Shown in pieces: positions 9,025-17,131 of a DNA stretch of 64,000 bases. The stretch comes from CAYOUV01 sp963790075 (GTDB lineage: Bacteria > Chloroflexota > Anaerolineae > Anaerolineales > Villigracilaceae). Under the pieces are notes generated by a model. That model had not been told where the DNA came from. It worked only from the letters and a program-made list of their open reading frames with translations, and searched no databases. A program made the position numbers and the translations under genes. The DNA lies in contig CAWBNG010000004.1 in NCBI GenBank assembly GCA_963790075.1, positions 310,001 through 374,000 of the forward strand, in the 5' to 3' direction. The first letter of the stretch is position 1; every line of letters starts with the position of its first letter.

Positions 9025-10261
9025 AATCGGCTGCTTGCGGGGCTTCCCTACTTAATTGCACCGTCTCTGGCACATAGTGTTGGACAATCCAGGCACCGAG
9101 CAGCAAGGATAGTCCTCCTATGATGAAGGGCAACTGGAAGGAACGTACCGCCAGGATACCGGCCATCAGGGGTCCCAGCGCAACACCCAGACCGAATCCC
9201 ATGGTGATGATGCTCATCTGGCGACCCTCGCCCCCTGCTTTGGACAGATCCCCTGCTATCGCGAAAGCCGGAGCAGCCACGCCGGCTGAACCAACTCCCT
9301 GCACCAGCCGCAAGAGGGTCAATTGCAGCGTAGATGTAGCGTACCCCAGCAAGGCTGTGGAAGGCACCATCAACAGTAGCCCGCCGATGATCAGTGGTTT
9401 GCGACCAATCCGATCGGACAAGCTGCCCAAAGGCACTTGGGTGATGACGCGGCTGACCATCAGAGCGCTAAAAGCCACCGCAAAGCTAAAGGCATTCCCG
9501 TTCAGGCGGGTATTGAATTGGGTTTCCAATGGCACCATCATTGAAAATGCGCTGGCCATGACCAGAGTCGCGAATGCAGCTCCCAAAATACCGGGACCGA
9601 GCAATTTTGGATCGATGATGCGGAAACGGGATTTGGCCTGCGCCACTTGCTTGACCGGTATTTCCTTTACCCACAGCTGTACCAGAATTAATCCCAGGAA
9701 AATGAAACCAGCACCTGCGAAGAATGCCAGGTTAAAACCATAATGATCGTAGAGGGCTCCACCCAACAGCGGCCCGACGACGAGTCCGCCCATGCGCAAG
9801 GTTGAGTAGATTCCCATCGAACCACCGCGCGACTGTTTCTGGCTGGCGCCGACCATGATCGCCATGGCAGCAGGAATAGTGACAGCCACGCCAATCCCTT
9901 GAAGGGCGCGCAGCGCAAGTAAGGTTGAAAAAGTCTTGGCAAACACAAAGCCCAGCGTGGCGATAATCATGATCACCAACCCAATCTGGATGAACAATTT
10001 GCGCTTGCCTGCTCGGTCACTCCAGGCACCTGCAAAAGGCTGAAAGAATGTATTAACCAGACCGAACATGGCGATCAAAATGCCCACCCGCACCGATTCC
10101 GGTAATGGAAAAACAGGCGAGGGCAGCTTGGCCACAAATAAGGGCAAGACGATGAATAGGATACTATTGCCGACGGCATCCCCCAGGCGTGCCATGGACA
10201 GCGCCACGACGACGCGATTTCCTCCGATCTGGTTGAATTTCTCTCGTAATGTCACTTTCAA
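9023..10261 (-). CDS. MFS transporter, drug-efflux-like
   Basis: A 412-residue, 12-helix major facilitator. Motif A is present in both halves (GAWSDRAGKRKLF and GSLSDRIGRKPLI), as in proton-coupled multidrug exporters of the DHA1 group, and LRALQGIGVAVTIPAAMA matches the motif of the fourth helix. It sits in the cytoplasmic membrane; the substrate is unknown. It is transcribed convergently to degV and divergently from yebC. Confidence 0.87.
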   Translation of the reverse strand: MKVTLREKFNQIGGNRVVVALSMARLGDAVGNSILFIVLPLFVAKLPSPVFPLPESVRVGILIAMFGLVNTFFQPFAGAWSDRAGKRKLFIQIGLVIMIIATLGFVFAKTFSTLLALRALQGIGVAVTIPAAMAIMVGASQKQSRGGSMGIYSTLRMGGLVVGPLLGGALYDHYGFNLAFFAGAGFIFLGLILVQLWVKEIPVKQVAQAKSRFRIIDPKLLGPGILGAAFATLVMASAFSMMVPLETQFNTRLNGNAFSFAVAFSALMVSRVITQVPLGSLSDRIGRKPLIIGGLLLMVPSTALLGYATSTLQLTLLRLVQGVGSAGVAAPAFAIAGDLSKAGGEGRQMSIITMGFGLGVALGPLMAGILAVRSFQLPFIIGGLSLLLGAWIVQHYVPETVQLSREAPQAAD

Positions 10262-10392
10262 GGATAGTAATCCCTTCTTTTTGGTCGTTATTGCCAGCGA
10301 GACATTATAACCCGGTGTACATGGACCTTGACTTTAACGTCACATTAATCCCTAAAAACACAAAATGCCGTGGGCTGCAAAATAGGTCGCTA

Positions 10393-10401
10393 TGGTATAA
10401 T
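10393..10401 (+). promoter_or_regulatory. Extended -10 promoter for the yebC-ruvCA run
   Basis: TGG-TATAAT at 10393-10401 is an extended -10 element about 62 bp upstream of the yebC start; no good -35 is seen at 17 bp. It lies in the divergent intergenic region and points toward yebC. Confidence 0.55.
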
Positions 10402-10462
10402 CTCACAAACTTTCCCAAAAGCATTTCCGCTAATCAGCGGGTTCATTTCAAGGAGATTGTGT

Positions 10463-11218
10463 ATGTCCGGACACAGCCATTGGGCGACGATTCGTCGCAA
10501 GAAAGGTGCAGCTGACGCCAAGCGCGGAGCAGTTTTCACCCGCCTGGCGCATGAAATTGTGATTGCAGCGCGTGAGGGCGGAGGCGATCCCGGTGCAAAT
10601 GTACGCCTGGCCTTGGCTATCGAAAAAGCCCGCGCCCAGAACATGCCCAAAGACAATATCGAACGCGCGATCAAACGCGGTACCGGTGAAGACAAAGAAG
10701 GCGGCGCGATTGAGGAGATCACATATGAAGGATACGGTCCGCACGGCATTGCCATGATGATCGACTGCGTGACGGATAATCGCAACCGTTCAGTCTCCGA
10801 TATTCGGCATATACTGAGTCGCTTTGGGGGCGGTATGGGCGAACTCGGTTCAGTTTCCTGGCAGTTCGACCGCAAAGCTTATTTCTCCTTTGAATCCAGC
10901 GCCTTGGACTACGAAAAAGCTTTCGAACTGGCGATCGAGGCCGGCGCGGACGATGTAAATGAAGAAGATGATTATATTGAAATCATTGGACCAGTCGAAT
11001 CATACAAGAAGATTGCCGACAGCCTGCATGCTGTGAAGGTCAACCCTGAGGAATCCGGGTTGCGCATGGTCCCCAAGCAGGAACTTGAGCTCGAGGTCGA
11101 TGAAACCTTGCAAGTCATGAAAGTCGTTGAAACCCTGGAAGAACTGGACGACGTACTGGACGTCTATCACAATATGAGGATATCCGAGCAGGCATTAGCC
11201 GCCCTCGAGGCGGAATAG
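10463..11218 (+). CDS. yebC: YebC/PmpR family regulator
   Basis: A 251-residue protein with the invariant N-terminus SGHSHWATIRRKKGAADAKR. Family members are either DNA-binding regulators or, as found more recently for YebC, ribosome-associated factors that help translate proline-rich stretches. The ATG at 10463 follows AAGGAG at the right spacing; the longer open frame from 10370 would run through the ribosome binding site. The following ruvC begins 2 nt after its stop, a yebC-ruvC-ruvA order common in bacteria that ties it to the Holliday-junction operon. Confidence 0.96.
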   Translation: MSGHSHWATIRRKKGAADAKRGAVFTRLAHEIVIAAREGGGDPGANVRLALAIEKARAQNMPKDNIERAIKRGTGEDKEGGAIEEITYEGYGPHGIAMMIDCVTDNRNRSVSDIRHILSRFGGGMGELGSVSWQFDRKAYFSFESSALDYEKAFELAIEAGADDVNEEDDYIEIIGPVESYKKIADSLHAVKVNPEESGLRMVPKQELELEVDETLQVMKVVETLEELDDVLDVYHNMRISEQALAALEAE

Positions 11219-11220
11219 CC

Positions 11221-11727
11221 ATGACGCCTCAGACCAGCGCAGGAGCTATACTTGCGCTGGGGATCGACCCCGGGATCGCTACCACCGGATACGGTCTGGT
11301 GCGCGAACTGCAGGACGGCAGCCTGGAGACGGTCGAGTTTGGGACTATCACCACCCCGGCTGGTCAGCCTGTACCCGAGCGCCTGGCTCAACTCTATCAT
11401 CGCCTGCAAGAAATTTTGCTTCTCCACCGCCCGGATTCTTGTGCGGTGGAGAAGTTGTTTTTTCAGAAAAATGTCAGCACGGCCATTGCAGTGGGTGAGG
11501 CACGCGGGGTGATCTTACTGGCATTGGCCGAAGCCAAACTCGCGGTTGCTGAATACGCCCCCAACGAGATCAAGCAAGCTGTGGCCGGATACGGATCGGC
11601 CGGCAAACAGCAGGTACAGGAGATGGTTCGCGTCTTGCTGATGCTCGATGCAATTCCCCGCCCCGACGACGCCGCTGATGCGCTGGCGGTGGCCATCACG
11701 CATTTGCACACCAACCAATACAAGTGA
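11221..11727 (+). CDS. ruvC: Holliday junction endonuclease RuvC
   Basis: RuvC nicks four-way junctions during recombinational repair, together with RuvAB. The 168-residue product has the RNase H-like fold and the expected acidic catalytic set: D16 (GIDPG), E77 (AVEKLFF), and D150 and D153 (RPDDAADALA). Its length is normal. It begins 2 nt after yebC and precedes ruvA by 66 bp; ruvB is not in the window. Confidence 0.97.
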   Translation: MTPQTSAGAILALGIDPGIATTGYGLVRELQDGSLETVEFGTITTPAGQPVPERLAQLYHRLQEILLLHRPDSCAVEKLFFQKNVSTAIAVGEARGVILLALAEAKLAVAEYAPNEIKQAVAGYGSAGKQQVQEMVRVLLMLDAIPRPDDAADALAVAITHLHTNQYK

Positions 11728-11793
11728 TCGACCAACGAAAAATTGGAGATTAAAAATTTGTGGTCTTGGGTCCCTTCGTGGTAAAAATAGTGC

Positions 11794-12375
11794 ATGATCG
11801 CAACCTTACGTGGTGAAATCACCCAAATCGAAGATACCGCTCTGATCATCGAAGTCGCCGGCGTGGGCCTGCGGGTCTTTGTCCCGGTTCCGTTGCGCGG
11901 ACGTGCGAAAGCCGGCGAGAGCCTGCTGCTTTATACTCATCTGGTCGTGCGTGAGACCGAGCTCTCGTTATATGGATTCGAATCTCAGGCTGACCGAGAT
12001 CTTTTCAATTTGTTGCTCGGCGTGGACGGAGTTGGTCCCAAAGCGGCGCTGTCGGTTCTTTCCACGCTGACGTTTGATTCCGTGCAGCGAGCCGTCTTCA
12101 GCGAGGAACCGGAACTGCTCAACCGCGTCCCGGGCGTAGGTAAAAAGACTGCCCAGAAGATCGTGCTCTACCTGCACGACCGGCTCAAACCGACGGATAC
12201 ACTCCAGAGCGTGGCTGCCATGTCAGACACGGACAGCGAAGTGCTGGCCGCACTGACCGCCCTGGGTTATTCGGTGGTCGAGGCGCAGACAGCCATCCAG
12301 TCCCTGCCTAAAGAGTCTTCCGATGACGTGGAACAGCGTCTGCGGGCTGCCTTGCAATACTTCACGGGAAAATGA
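11794..12375 (+). CDS. ruvA: Holliday junction DNA helicase subunit RuvA
   Basis: RuvA binds the Holliday junction and loads the RuvB motor. All three domains can be seen in 193 residues: the N-terminal OB-fold (MIATLRGEITQIED), two helix-hairpin-helix motifs (LLGVDGVGPKAALSVLS and LNRVPGVGKKTAQKIVLYL), and the C-terminal UBA-like RuvB-binding domain (EVLAALTALGYSVVEAQTAI). Its stop overlaps the ATG of the DUF402 gene by 4 nt. Confidence 0.97.
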   Translation: MIATLRGEITQIEDTALIIEVAGVGLRVFVPVPLRGRAKAGESLLLYTHLVVRETELSLYGFESQADRDLFNLLLGVDGVGPKAALSVLSTLTFDSVQRAVFSEEPELLNRVPGVGKKTAQKIVLYLHDRLKPTDTLQSVAAMSDTDSEVLAALTALGYSVVEAQTAIQSLPKESSDDVEQRLRAALQYFTGK

Positions 12376-12869
12376 TCCGGGCCGGCGCTGAGATCCGCGT
12401 AGAAGCCTACAAGGCTGACGGGTCATGGTACCGTAAGTGGCATGCGACAATCGAGTCTGTCGATCCAAACTCGATTGTCACAATTTCTCCGCCCGGAGGC
12501 CTGGTCGAAGACAAGCACAAGGGGAATTGGAAGACCGAAAATATTCTACGTGCCTATTACTGGTTTGACAAACCCTACAATCTGATCGAGGTCTTCAAAC
12601 CGGATGGCCGTCTCGAAGAACTTTACGTCAATGTTGCTTCCCCGGCTGAAATCAAAGACGGCATCCTGCGCTTCACGGATTACGAATTAGATGTTGCACG
12701 TATCCTCCCGGAGGTAGCCAAGATTTACGATCGCGAAGAGTTTGACGAAGCTGCCCAAAAATACGGATATTCTGAGGATTTCCAGCGCCAAGCCCACCAG
12801 ACCGCACAGTTAGTTGTCCAACTGGTTGATCACTGGCAGGCAAAAAGCGCACCCAAATTTAGAGGATGA
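12372..12869 (+). CDS. DUF402 family protein
   Basis: A 165-residue protein with the DUF402 pattern: a strand-rich core (YNLIEVFKPDGRLEELYVNVASPAEI), the acidic stretch FTDYELDVARIL, and a helical end with YDREEFDEAAQKYGY. Characterised relatives hydrolyse nucleotidyl phosphates (the FomD and Ntdp group); the substrate here is unknown. It overlaps ruvA by ATGA and is followed 1 nt later by proC, so it is part of the same transcription unit. Confidence 0.85.
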   Translation: MIRAGAEIRVEAYKADGSWYRKWHATIESVDPNSIVTISPPGGLVEDKHKGNWKTENILRAYYWFDKPYNLIEVFKPDGRLEELYVNVASPAEIKDGILRFTDYELDVARILPEVAKIYDREEFDEAAQKYGYSEDFQRQAHQTAQLVVQLVDHWQAKSAPKFRG

Positions 12870-12870
12870 C

Positions 12871-13728
12871 ATGCTCAACAAAAAAATTTCTTTTATCGGT
12901 CCCGGCGTGATGGCTGAAGCCATGATTGCTGGCCTGTTACGCCAAAATTTAGCCAAGCCAGAAGAACTACTTGCCTCCGGTCCGCGTGCAGAACGCGGCC
13001 AGGAGCTCACCCAAAAATACGGCATCCAATCCACGACCGACAATGGCGTGGCTGCTTCCGGGACGGACGTGGTGGTGCTGTCGGTCAAGCCGCAGAGACT
13101 GTCCGCTGTGCTGAGCGGTCTTGATCAGATCAAATCTGAAGCGCTGGTACTCTCGATCATAGCAGGCGCCTCGATCAAGAAGATCGGCGGTAGCTTGAAG
13201 CACAAGGCGGTGGTGCGCTCGATGCCCAACACGCCTGGTCAGATCGGGGCAGGGATCAGTGTCTGGACCGCTTCCGGGGAAACCAGCGAAGAACAACGCG
13301 AATTGGCGCGCCAGATCCTGGGCGCGCTGGGGGACCAGGTCTTCGTCGAGGATGAGTATTACCTCGATATGGCCACCGCCCTCTCTGGCACCGGTCCCGC
13401 GTATGTCTTTTTGTTCATGGAAGCCCTGATCGACGCCGGTGTCCACCTGGGCTTCCCGCGCCGCATCGCCGAGCAATTGGTTCTGCAAACCATCCGCGGC
13501 TCGGTCGCGTATTACGAAAATGCGGGACGGCACCCGGCCACGCTGCGCAACCAGGTCACCTCGCCGGGTGGGACCTCGGCTGAGGCGCTGTACTACCTCG
13601 ACAAAGCCGGCTTCCGCACTGCCATCTCCCGTGCGGTCTGGGCCGCTTACCAACGCTCGCTTGAGTTGGGAAAAGAAACGCCGGTTCACTTTCCGGAGAA
13701 TGATCCCCTGGAGGGTCTTGGATCCTGA
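12871..13728 (+). CDS. proC: Pyrroline-5-carboxylate reductase
   Basis: ProC performs the last step of proline synthesis, reducing 1-pyrroline-5-carboxylate with NAD(P)H. The 285-residue product has the N-terminal Rossmann motif (ISFIGPGVMAEAM), the hinge MPNTPGQIGAG and the C-terminal dimerisation and catalytic segments (ALSGTGPAYVFLF, TSPGGTSAEAL). The ATG at 12871 follows AGAGGA and starts 1 nt after the DUF402 stop; a longer frame from 12814 would overlap the upstream gene. Confidence 0.95.
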   Translation: MLNKKISFIGPGVMAEAMIAGLLRQNLAKPEELLASGPRAERGQELTQKYGIQSTTDNGVAASGTDVVVLSVKPQRLSAVLSGLDQIKSEALVLSIIAGASIKKIGGSLKHKAVVRSMPNTPGQIGAGISVWTASGETSEEQRELARQILGALGDQVFVEDEYYLDMATALSGTGPAYVFLFMEALIDAGVHLGFPRRIAEQLVLQTIRGSVAYYENAGRHPATLRNQVTSPGGTSAEALYYLDKAGFRTAISRAVWAAYQRSLELGKETPVHFPENDPLEGLGS

Positions 13729-13749
13729 CAGAAGTGGTAAAATATCGCC

Positions 13750-13828
13750 CCCACGGGTGATGGAGTCCACCACTAACCGCCGCAGATGCTGATGACTCCT
13801 ACGAATTCCAATTCGCAAGGAGTCGCAC
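13750..13828 (+). promoter_or_regulatory. Fluoride riboswitch (crcB motif) with RBS-sequestering stem
   Basis: The leader matches the fluoride (crcB) aptamer consensus: GGTGATGGAGT, then TAACCGCC, then GCTGATGACTCCTAC. The GGAGT at 13762-13766 can pair with ACTCC at 13795-13799 in the aptamer. The same ACTCC can instead pair with GGAGT at 13819-13823, which contains the Shine-Dalgarno of crcB, through a hairpin whose inner stem is CGAATT/AATTCG. Fluoride binding should therefore free the ribosome binding site, a translational ON switch. The aptamer match is read directly; the switching model is inferred from the two exclusive pairings. Confidence 0.93.
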
Positions 13829-14212
13829 ATGGGCTATGTCGTATTGGTTGGGATCGGTGGCTTCATCGGTTCGGCGCTGCGCTACCTGGTCGGGGGTTGG
13901 GCGCAGCGACTGAGCCAGAGCATCGCCTTCCCCTACGGTACCCTGACTGTCAATTTGATAGGCTGTTTCGTCATCGGCCTGCTCTCCGAGTTGGCCGAGT
14001 CGCACGGCCTGTTTTCGCCCGAGGCGCGGGCGGTGGTCTTGATCGGCCTGTTGGGTGGTTTTACAACCTTTTCCACCTTTAGCAATGAGACCTATAATCT
14101 GGCACGAGGCGGCCAATCTCTGGCATCGCTGGTCTATCTGGGAGCGCACATCCTATTTGGACTGGGATTTGCCTGGTTTGGCCATATCGTGGCACAATTG
14201 ATCTGGAGGTAA
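13829..14212 (+). CDS. crcB: Fluoride channel CrcB/Fluc
   Basis: Fluc channels export fluoride across the membrane as dual-topology dimers. The 127-residue product has four helices and the family signatures GGFIGSALRYLVG near the N-terminus, N42 within TLTVNLIGCF, and GGFTTFSTF (76-84), whose phenylalanines line the pore. It lies directly behind the fluoride riboswitch and 3 nt before the DUF190 gene, a typical fluoride-resistance operon. A single full-length subunit is enough for a homodimer. Confidence 0.97.
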   Translation: MGYVVLVGIGGFIGSALRYLVGGWAQRLSQSIAFPYGTLTVNLIGCFVIGLLSELAESHGLFSPEARAVVLIGLLGGFTTFSTFSNETYNLARGGQSLASLVYLGAHILFGLGFAWFGHIVAQLIWR

Positions 14213-14215
14213 GCC

Positions 14216-14560
14216 ATGGACAAGCTCCCTGAAGAAGGCTATTTATTACGCATCTTCATCGGTGAAGCGGACAAATACGAAGGCAAGCCCTTGTACGAAT
14301 GGCTGGTGCTGCAAGCCCGTCAGCAGGGCTTGGCCGGGGCAACTGTCCTGCGCGGCATGCTGGGCTACGGTGCCAACAGCCGCGAGATCCAGACCTTCAA
14401 GATCACCCGATTGTCTGAAGACCTGCCGATCGTGGTTGAGATCGTCGACAGCCGAGAAAAATTAGATAGGTACCTGACTTCGATAGAAGGCAGTATCCAG
14501 GCCGGGATGGTCACGCTCGAAAAGGCCACCATCCGGATTTACCGTAGTAATGGGAAGTAA
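14216..14560 (+). CDS. DUF190 family PII-like protein
   Basis: A 114-residue protein of the DUF190 family, a small PII-like fold often encoded next to crcB. Seen here: LRIFIGEADKYEGKPLYEWLV, the LRGMLGYGANSREI turn and a C-terminal strand VTLEKATIRIY. Its exact role in fluoride handling is not established; a sensor or channel modulator is plausible. It starts 3 nt after crcB and shares the riboswitch. Confidence 0.92.
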   Translation: MDKLPEEGYLLRIFIGEADKYEGKPLYEWLVLQARQQGLAGATVLRGMLGYGANSREIQTFKITRLSEDLPIVVEIVDSREKLDRYLTSIEGSIQAGMVTLEKATIRIYRSNGK

Positions 14561-14567
14561 ATCGGTG

Positions 14568-14600
14568 AGCGGGCGGACAAAATCCGCCCGCTTGCTTTAT
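14568..14600 (+). terminator. Terminator of the fluoride operon
   Basis: A 10-bp perfect GC-rich stem (14568-14577 and 14583-14592) with a 5-nt loop, followed by a T-rich tail, directly after the DUF190 gene. Confidence 0.75.
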
Positions 14601-14653
14601 AATCTGGCAGGCGCAAATCTGCCATCATTCTTTGCAATAGTGATCAATTCCTG

Positions 14654-16663
14654 ATGTCTGTCATCACTGCCAACAACCTCTCCAAATCCTACGGCCCCGA
14701 AGATATTTTCTCCGGGCTGAATTTCAGCGTTGCCAAAGGCTCTCGCCTGGCACTGGTCGGACCGAACGGGGCCGGCAAGACGACCTTGCTGCGCATTCTA
14801 GTTGGCGAGGAAGAGGCCTCGGGTGGCACGGTCATACGCGCCAAAACAATGCGCTTGGGTTATCTGCCGCAGGAAGCTGAATTCGAGACTTCCGGAACTG
14901 TTTGGGACGAATGCCTGTCAGTCTTTACTCATTTGCAAAAACAACAGGACGAGCTGCACCGCCTGGAGGCGGCGATGGCCGATCCTGCCAAGGTCGAAGA
15001 GACCATGACGCGCTACGGCAAGCTGCAGGAGGATTTCGAACGCAGGGGCGGTTACACTTACCAAACTCGCATCCAGCAGGTCTTGACCGGCTTGGGCTTT
15101 GACCGCTCCGATTATCACTTGAAGCTTGACCATCTTTCGGGCGGACAGCGTACACGCGCCTTCCTGGCACGCCTGCTGCTTTCCAATCCCGATCTACTGC
15201 TGCTCGACGAGCCGACCAACCATCTCGACATCTCCGCTGTCGAGTGGCTGGAGGGTTATCTCTCGCAGTGGGAGGGCGCTGCGGTCATCGTCTCGCACGA
15301 CCGCTACTTCCTGGACAAGGCCTGCAATGTCATCCTTGAGATGCTGCCGTCCGGATTCGAACTGTATCACGGTAACTATTCGGCTTACCTGCACCAGCGG
15401 CAGGAACGAGCCGAGCGTCGCCAGCAAGTCTTCGAGTCAGAACGCGAGAAACTCTTCAAGGATCTCGAATACATCAAGAAAAATATCTCCGGCCAGAACG
15501 TGCTGCAGGCCAAGGGCAAGCTCAAGCGCCTGACCCGCGTTATCCAAGCCATCGAGCAGGTCGGTCTGGAAAGCGTGCTCAATACCCAATGGTCCCAGTT
15601 GGATGTGGAGACCACCACCTCGCCTTTCGGCGTGGACGAGGCTGAACGGCGGCTGCGCGCCCTCAGGTCTCCGGTGCGAACCCTGCCACGCCTGCACCTG
15701 CAACTGGCTTCCCAGAAACGCTCCGGCGACCTGGTCATCCGTACGCGTGACTTGCAAATTGGCTATCCCGGTCGGCTGCTCTTCACTGCCCCGGATATCG
15801 AACTACGCCGTCGCGAATGTGCTGCGCTGATCGGGCCTAACGGCGCCGGAAAGACGACCTTCCTGAAGACGGTCCTCGATCAGCTCGAACCGCTGTCTGG
15901 CGAGGTCATCCTGGGGGCCAGCCTGCAGGTCGGATATTTCGCGCAGGCGCATGAGGGCCTTGATCCGCACAAGACGCTGGTCGAGGAGATTAACACCATC
16001 GTCCCATCCATGCTGCCGGGACAGGTGCGCGACTACCTCGGCAAGTACCTTTTTTCGGGGGATGACGTCTTCAAACAGGTCAGCGTGCTTTCTGGCGGCG
16101 AGCGCGGACGCCTGGCACTGGCCAAGCTGGCATTGCAGGAAACCAATCTGTTGCTGCTCGACGAGCCGACCAATCACCTTGACATCCCTTCGCAGGAAAT
16201 CTTGCAGGCTGTGCTGGACGATTACGCCGGTACGATCCTGCTGGTGACCCACGACCGTTACCTGATCGATGCCCTGGCAACCCAAATTTGGGAGATCGAC
16301 CCGGACAAATTGCAATTGACCGTGTTCCTGGGTACATACAGCCAGATGAAGGAAGAACGCGAAAAGCAAGCCGCAAGCCTCGAGCTGGAAGCCCGAAGTC
16401 TCGCGAGTTCTGGAGATGATGCCGGGAAAGCGCGCCGAAGAGAGTCGTCGCAGTCTGCGAAGGATGAACGTCGCCGCGTTGCGCGCATGCAGGAATTGGA
16501 GAATCAAATTGCTGCGCTGGAAACACGATTGGCCGAACTTGGGAGAAAATTGGAAAATCCACCTGATGACCCGGCAGAAGTTGCCAAACTCGGAGCGGAA
16601 TATAATCGCGTTCAAAAAGAAATGGACGGCAAGCTTGGCGAGTGGGAAGGGCTGCAGAATTAA
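14654..16663 (+). CDS. ABC-F family ATPase (ribosome-associated)
   Basis: A 669-residue soluble protein with two ATP-binding cassettes and no membrane domain. Walker A is GPNGAGKTT in both halves (residues 36-44 and near 395), and the signatures are LSGGQRTRAFLARLL and LSGGERGRLALAKLAL. The linker between the cassettes holds the P-site tRNA-interaction region, and the C-terminus is a charged coiled coil (about residues 575-669), as in Uup-type members. ABC-F proteins act on the ribosome in translation or antibiotic protection; which subgroup this is cannot be settled by eye. Confidence 0.93.
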   Translation: MSVITANNLSKSYGPEDIFSGLNFSVAKGSRLALVGPNGAGKTTLLRILVGEEEASGGTVIRAKTMRLGYLPQEAEFETSGTVWDECLSVFTHLQKQQDELHRLEAAMADPAKVEETMTRYGKLQEDFERRGGYTYQTRIQQVLTGLGFDRSDYHLKLDHLSGGQRTRAFLARLLLSNPDLLLLDEPTNHLDISAVEWLEGYLSQWEGAAVIVSHDRYFLDKACNVILEMLPSGFELYHGNYSAYLHQRQERAERRQQVFESEREKLFKDLEYIKKNISGQNVLQAKGKLKRLTRVIQAIEQVGLESVLNTQWSQLDVETTTSPFGVDEAERRLRALRSPVRTLPRLHLQLASQKRSGDLVIRTRDLQIGYPGRLLFTAPDIELRRRECAALIGPNGAGKTTFLKTVLDQLEPLSGEVILGASLQVGYFAQAHEGLDPHKTLVEEINTIVPSMLPGQVRDYLGKYLFSGDDVFKQVSVLSGGERGRLALAKLALQETNLLLLDEPTNHLDIPSQEILQAVLDDYAGTILLVTHDRYLIDALATQIWEIDPDKLQLTVFLGTYSQMKEEREKQAASLELEARSLASSGDDAGKARRRESSQSAKDERRRVARMQELENQIAALETRLAELGRKLENPPDDPAEVAKLGAEYNRVQKEMDGKLGEWEGLQN

Positions 16664-16711
16664 GTCCCTAAATTTCTTGTGGATCTATTACGACTCTTGT
16701 AAAAGTTTATA

Positions 16712-17131
16712 ATGATTAGCGTGAATGCTCCGACTCCGATCGATCCAACCGCACTGAGCTTTGAATATTTCCGCGCCTCAGGCCCGGGCGGGCAGAACGT
16801 CAACAAGGTCGCTACCGCGGTGCGTCTGCGCTTCGACCTGGACAGAGCCTCCCTGCCGGAGGGCGTCAAAGCGCGCCTGGCGAAACTGGCTGGCAGCAAG
16901 CTGACTGAAGACGAGGTCTTGATCATCGAGGCGCAGCGCTTTCGCACCCAGGAGCGTAACCAGCAGGACGCTCTTGAGCGTCTGGAAAAGCTGCTGGCGC
17001 GCGCCTGGCAGCCGCCGAAAAAACGTAAATCCACCAGACCGACCAAAGCCGCGGTCGAGCGCCGCTTGTCTGAGAAAAAGCGCCGCGGGCAGATCAAGCG
17101 CGCACGTGGTTCGACCGGGGATGAAATTTGA
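16712..17131 (+). CDS. arfB: Peptidyl-tRNA hydrolase ArfB-like (GGQ release factor)
   Basis: A 139-residue stand-alone release-factor domain with the catalytic GGQ in ASGPGGQNVNKVATAVRLRF and a basic, Lys/Arg-rich C-terminal tail that in ArfB enters the empty mRNA channel. It rescues ribosomes stalled on truncated messages by hydrolysing peptidyl-tRNA. The length and tail separate it from RF1 and RF2. The stop overlaps the TTG start of the LCP gene. Confidence 0.93.
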   Translation: MISVNAPTPIDPTALSFEYFRASGPGGQNVNKVATAVRLRFDLDRASLPEGVKARLAKLAGSKLTEDEVLIIEAQRFRTQERNQQDALERLEKLLARAWQPPKKRKSTRPTKAAVERRLSEKKRRGQIKRARGSTGDEI

